From Rhodothermaceae bacterium (GTDB lineage: Bacteria > Bacteroidota > Rhodothermia > Rhodothermales > Rubricoccaceae): a stretch of 23,945 bases of DNA. Location: the NCBI GenBank assembly GCA_013003465.1, contig JABDIZ010000013.1, positions 1 through 23,945 on the forward strand, written 5' to 3'. This document shows positions 21,202 to 23,945 of this stretch, piece by piece; position 1 is the first letter of the stretch, and each line of letters begins with the position of its first letter. Under the pieces are notes generated by a model. It saw only the letters and a program-made list of their open reading frames with translations, made no database searches and had not been told where the DNA came from. The translations under genes were made by a program, and so were the position numbers.

Positions 21202-21236
21202 AAGACCGGGTTGCTTGGTGCGGCCCGGTCTTTTTC
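21202..21236 (+). terminator. Rho-independent terminator after the HU gene
   Basis: AAGACCGGG (21202-21210) pairs with CCCGGTCTT (21224-21232) over a 13-base loop, followed directly by a T-run (TTTTT then C). This is a classic terminator, 34 bases after the HU stop. It ends only about 7 bases before the ruvX start codon. Confidence 0.85.
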
Positions 21237-21242
21237 TATCGC

Positions 21243-21674
21243 ATGGATTCCTCCCAGCCTCGTATTGCCGCGGTGGATTACGGCACGCGCCGGGTTGGCC
21301 TCGCCGTGACCGATCCGTTGCGGCTCTTCGCTCAGCCGCTCGGTGCGTTTCCGCCGGACGAGGCCGTGCGTCAACTCCAGCGCCTCCACGAACGAGACGG
21401 CCTCGCCACGGTGGTTGTCGGATGGCCGTTGCTGGAAGATGGCACCGAGGGCAAAGCCACGCGCCGGGTGGAGCCGTTTGTAGGGCGCCTGCGGAACGTG
21501 TTGCCGGGCGTGGTCGTCGTCAAGCAAGACGAGCGGTATACCTCGCAGCGTGCTGCCGAAGCGCTCGTCGTAGCGGGCGTGCGCAAAAAGGCGCGGCGCG
21601 AAAAAGGCCGCCTCGATGCCGCCGCCGCGACCCTCATTCTCCAGGACTACCTCGATGAAGGGGGACGCGAGTAG
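21243..21674 (+). CDS. ruvX: Putative pre-16S rRNA nuclease / Holliday-junction resolvase-like YqgF
   Basis: A 143-residue RNase H-fold protein. The three acidic positions of the family are visible: Asp12 (AAVDYGTRRVGLAVTD), Glu97 (DERYTS at 96-101) and Asp125 (RLDAAAATLILQDYL). VVVGWP (57-62) is the conserved middle strand. The family was first linked to Holliday junctions and is shown in E. coli to mature the 16S rRNA 5' end, which would fit the ribosomal theme here. ATG 21243 gives the normal N-terminus. The HU terminator ends just upstream, so its own promoter must overlap that hairpin, or it depends on readthrough. Confidence 0.92.
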   Translation: MDSSQPRIAAVDYGTRRVGLAVTDPLRLFAQPLGAFPPDEAVRQLQRLHERDGLATVVVGWPLLEDGTEGKATRRVEPFVGRLRNVLPGVVVVKQDERYTSQRAAEALVVAGVRKKARREKGRLDAAAATLILQDYLDEGGRE

Positions 21675-21752
21675 TGAGAAAGGAGGCCCGACCGCTCCTC
21701 CAGCTCTGATCGTTGCACACTGCCTTTTCTCCTTTCCTGCTTTCTACTTCCC
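21670..21752. repeat. Heptad-phased intergenic element I (ruvX-def), weaker
   Basis: The right arm (21725-21752) is pyrimidine-rich with 7-base phasing (CTTTCCT at 21732, GCTTTCT at 21739) and ends in phase with the def ATG at 21753. The left arm from 21670 has units starting GAG (GAGAAAG at 21677, GAGGCCC at 21684). GAAAGGAG on the left is complementary to CTCCTTTC on the right. The architecture matches the ribosomal cluster elements, but pyrimidine bias weakens the case. Confidence 0.5.
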
Positions 21753-22349
21753 ATGATCCTTCCCATCTACACCTATGGCCAGCCGATCCTGCGTGAGGAG
21801 ACAGAGCCCGTGAAGGCTGACTCCGCAGAACTCCAGCAGTTGATCGACGACATGATCGAGACGATGGACAATGCGCAGGGCGTGGGGTTGGCCGCCCCAC
21901 AGGTCGGTCGTCGCGAGCGCCTGTTCGTCGTAGACCTGTCGTCCTCGGCGGAGGAGATCGCCGACGCGCACGGCGGCGTCCTTCCCTGGTGGGCGGAAGG
22001 TCCGATGGCGCTCATCAACCCTGAGATCATGTCAGCGGATGACACGTCCGGTATTGAGTTCGAGGAGGGATGCCTCTCCATCCCCGACATCCGTGAGTTC
22101 GTCGTCCGGCCAGATCGCCTCCGCATTCGCTTCCTCGACCGCCACTTCCAGCCGCACGAGTTCGACGCCGACGACATGCTCGCGCGTGTTTTCCAGCATG
22201 AGCTAGACCACCTCCACGGCGTGCTCTTCGTGGACTATCTCTCGCCGCTCCGGCGCCGGATGCTCAAACGCCGCCTCCGCGAGATGACGCACGGCCACGT
22301 TGAGGCCGACTACCCCGTGGTGCCACCGGGCGAGACGCAGCCGGTCTGA
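21753..22349 (+). CDS. def: Peptide deformylase
   Basis: A 198-residue metalloenzyme that removes the formyl group from the N-terminal Met of new proteins. All three motifs are present: GVGLAAPQ (43-50), EGCLS (105-109, metal ligand Cys107) and HELDH (149-153, ligands His149 and His153, catalytic Glu150). The start MILPIYTYGQPILRE is typical. It supplies the substrate for the methionine aminopeptidase encoded upstream. An insert around 65-82 (SAEEIADAHGGVLPWW) resembles that of other Bacteroidota deformylases. Confidence 0.97.
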   Translation: MILPIYTYGQPILREETEPVKADSAELQQLIDDMIETMDNAQGVGLAAPQVGRRERLFVVDLSSSAEEIADAHGGVLPWWAEGPMALINPEIMSADDTSGIEFEEGCLSIPDIREFVVRPDRLRIRFLDRHFQPHEFDADDMLARVFQHELDHLHGVLFVDYLSPLRRRMLKRRLREMTHGHVEADYPVVPPGETQPV

Positions 22350-22414
22350 GCCTCCTGAACCTTGCGGCGCGGGCGGGGTACCATCGGCGCCTCTCTCACC
22401 AGATTGCTGTTGTC

Positions 22415-22636
22415 ATGGCCGACCTCTCTACCAAGAAAGATCCCCTCAACCTCAAGAACGAGCGCGCCGACTACACCGAAGACGTATCGGGCGGTGCGGC
22501 GGATGAAGGTGCGCAGCCCCATGCGGGCACCGATCCGATGAGCCTGCCTACGGAAGGCATTCAGAAGCCCACTGTACACCTCGATGAGGAAAAGGTGCGG
22601 CAGCACGACCGAGAAATCAGAGAGGCGCGCGACTAG
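22415..22636 (+). CDS. Small hydrophilic protein of unknown function
   Basis: A 73-residue protein, unrecognised. It is charged and polar throughout (TKKDPLNLKNERADYTED near the start, HLDEEKVRQHDREIREARD at the end), with no signal peptide, membrane segment or Cys, so it is probably cytosolic and partly disordered. It follows def by 65 bases in the same direction and is itself followed by a terminator. Codon use resembles the neighbours, which supports a real gene. Confidence 0.65.
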   Translation: MADLSTKKDPLNLKNERADYTEDVSGGAADEGAQPHAGTDPMSLPTEGIQKPTVHLDEEKVRQHDREIREARD

Positions 22637-22680
22637 GCAGACTTCTGGGAACCGCCGCGCGTATCCTCTGCTCACCCGTT

Positions 22681-22715
22681 CGTCATCCCTGCCGTGGTGG
22701 GGGTGACGTTTTCTT
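22681..22715 (+). terminator. Rho-independent terminator after the small protein gene
   Basis: CGTCATCCC (22681-22689) pairs with GGGGTGACG (22700-22708), with one G-U wobble, over a 10-base loop, followed by TTTTCTT. It lies 44 bases after the stop codon and probably ends the ruvX-def-small protein transcript. The remaining ~160 bases before the ZIP gene show no supported gene. Confidence 0.75.
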
Positions 22716-22877
22716 AAAGCCTGTTGAGATCTCCAGGGCGAGGGCGAACGCGAGCGAGATGATCCACCTCAAGAAGCGCGAAGCAGGCGATGCAGAGCGC
22801 CGCCGAAGTGGGGCCACCGCAGCCGCGTGCAGCTTGGTCTAGTAGATCATCGACAGGCTCATAAGCCCCCTGTTTCT

Positions 22878-23693
22878 ATGCCCGCCGGAGTATACGCCAT
22901 CGGCAGCGTCGTGCTCGTGAGCCTCGTGTCGCTGGCCGGGGTGTTCACGCTCTCGCTGGGCCGTGCGCGGCTGGAGCGCATCATCTTCCTCCTCGTCTCC
23001 TTTGCTGTCGGGGCGATGCTGAGCGGTGCGCTGCTGCACCTGATTCCGCGCGCATACGAACGGCTGGAGAACGGGACGACGGTCGGTGGGCTCGTCCTGG
23101 TCGGAGTGCTCGGGTTTTTTGTGCTGGAGAAGTTTCTGCACTGGCGGCACCAGCATGGTGACCCGGAGGCCCTCGAAGGCGCGACCGGGCATACGCACGG
23201 CCACGGCGGCCATTCGCATGGCACCGAGCCCTTCGCCACGATGAACCTCGTCGGCGATGCGGCACACAACCTGATCGATGGGATGATCGTGGCGGCGTCG
23301 TACCTCGTCTCCATTCCGGCGGGCGTCGTGACGACGCTGGCCGTGATGCTGCACGAGATCCCCCAGGAGATCGGTGACTTCGGCGTGCTCGTCTACGGCG
23401 GGTACTCGCCAAGGCGAGCATTGCTCTACAACTTCCTGGTCGGGCTCGTGGGCGTGGTGGGCGCGGTGCTGGCGCTCGTCATCGGGACGCGCGTCGAGGG
23501 CTTCGCCGACTACCTACTGCCGGTCACGGCGGGTGCCTTCCTCTACATCGCGGGCAGCGACCTCATCCCCGAACTCAACCGGCGGCACAGCTACTCGGCG
23601 AGCAAATCGGCGTGGCAGCTTGTGATGATGGTGCTGGGCATCGGCGTGATGCTGCTACCGGGTCTGCTTGAAGGCTGGCTCGGGCTTCATTAG
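22878..23693 (+). CDS. ZIP-family metal transporter
   Basis: A 271-residue membrane protein with about eight hydrophobic segments. It has the His-rich cytosolic loop typical of ZIP carriers (WRHQHGD at 89-95; GHTHGHGGHSHG at 104-115). The metal-binding helices carry HNLIDGMIVA (130-139) and HEIPQEIGDFGVL (159-171), both ZIP signatures. It likely imports zinc or a related divalent metal across the inner membrane. ATG 22878 is used because an earlier in-frame start at 22827 adds a stretch without family support. Its stop codon overlaps the convergent epimerase stop. Confidence 0.93.
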   Translation: MPAGVYAIGSVVLVSLVSLAGVFTLSLGRARLERIIFLLVSFAVGAMLSGALLHLIPRAYERLENGTTVGGLVLVGVLGFFVLEKFLHWRHQHGDPEALEGATGHTHGHGGHSHGTEPFATMNLVGDAAHNLIDGMIVAASYLVSIPAGVVTTLAVMLHEIPQEIGDFGVLVYGGYSPRRALLYNFLVGLVGVVGAVLALVIGTRVEGFADYLLPVTAGAFLYIAGSDLIPELNRRHSYSASKSAWQLVMMVLGIGVMLLPGLLEGWLGLH

Positions 23694-23945
23694 GATGTCG
23701 CCATCTGGAGGTGCTGGGCAATGCGCTCCGCCGTCTCGGCAAACGGGCGGAAGGTGCAGCCGAGTTCTTCGATGGCCTTGTGGTTGCGGTAGCGATAGAC
23801 GGCTGAGGCCGTGCGCGCCGTCTCGCGCGTCAAGAGCGGCCGACTGCGTGTGAGCGCGGCGATCCCTTCGGAGGCGACAGCGAGGATCATCGCCGGGCCA
23901 CGCGGCAGCGTGACGCGGGGGGGAGCGACGCCGAGGGCATCAGCG
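23690..23945 (-). CDS. NAD-dependent epimerase/dehydratase family protein, C-terminal part (partial)
   Basis: Read on the minus strand from the window edge, 84 residues end with a TAA at 23692-23690. The sequence runs ...PRVTLPRGPAMILAVASEG, then RSRPLLTRETARTASAVYRYRNHKAIEELGCTFRPFAETAERI. The pattern 'K-A-I-E-E-L-G' followed by an F/R-P-F/L-x-E-T segment is typical of the C-terminus of extended short-chain dehydrogenases such as nucleoside-sugar epimerases and dihydroflavonol-reductase-like enzymes. The NAD-binding domain lies outside the window, so substrate cannot be told. The gene converges on the ZIP gene with a 4-base stop overlap. Confidence 0.8.
   Translation of the reverse strand, partial: ADALGVAPPRVTLPRGPAMILAVASEGIAALTRSRPLLTRETARTASAVYRYRNHKAIEELGCTFRPFAETAERIAQHLQMATS

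Noticed and set aside
22760..22843. 27-codon + strand frame and a hydrophobic minus-strand frame before the ZIP gene
   Set aside because: Both are very short, without family resemblance or initiation context; the region is better left as non-coding.

Overview
The window is high-GC DNA carrying a complete S10–spc–alpha ribosomal protein cluster, entered from the last codons of an elongation factor Tu gene. All genes lie on the + strand except a partial gene at the right edge. The organism is probably a marine or salt-tolerant member of the Rhodothermota (Rhodothermales), the high-GC lineage beside Bacteroidota. This is inferred from four things: ribosome binding sites of the Shine-Dalgarno type are nearly absent, protein L36 lacks zinc cysteines, several ribosomal proteins carry long acidic tails, and the protein sequences have a Bacteroidota-like character. 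The exact family cannot be fixed from the sequence alone.

Layout: tuf 3' end (1-72); rpsJ; an unexpected lipoprotein gene (487-1038); rplC-rplD-rplW-rplB-rpsS-rplV-rpsC-rplP-rpmC-rpsQ (S10 part); rplN-rplX-rplE-rpsN-rpsH-rplF-rplR-rpsE-rpmD-rplO-secY-map (spc part); rpmJ-rpsM-rpsK-rpsD-rpoA-rplQ (alpha part). A 15-bp-stem terminator (17908-17947) closes the cluster. Next come a bifunctional (p)ppGpp synthetase/hydrolase, a 414-bp regulatory-looking gap, an HU-family protein with its own terminator, the Holliday-junction resolvase-like gene ruvX, peptide deformylase, a small unknown protein, a ZIP metal transporter, and the 3' end of a convergent NAD-dependent epimerase gene. The theme is protein synthesis: ribosome and RNA polymerase alpha production, membrane insertion (SecY), N-terminal processing (deformylase and methionine aminopeptidase) and the stringent-response enzyme that represses ribosome synthesis.

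Four things stand out. (1) At least eight intergenic gaps hold degenerate tandem repeats with a strict 7-base period. Most have a left arm of heptads and a right arm of roughly complementary heptads, and the right arm usually ends in phase with the next start codon. The heptad sequence differs from gap to gap, so they do not look like copies of one element. (2) Both L16 and L17 carry the same extra C-terminal helix-hairpin-helix-like domain (about 36 identities in 82 columns, counted by hand) plus an acidic tail. (3) A lipoprotein gene interrupts the normally invariant rpsJ-rplC junction. (4) Several other gaps carry strong perfect hairpins (rplX-rplE, rpmC-rpsQ, rpsK-rpsD), and three inverted repeats lie upstream of the HU gene.
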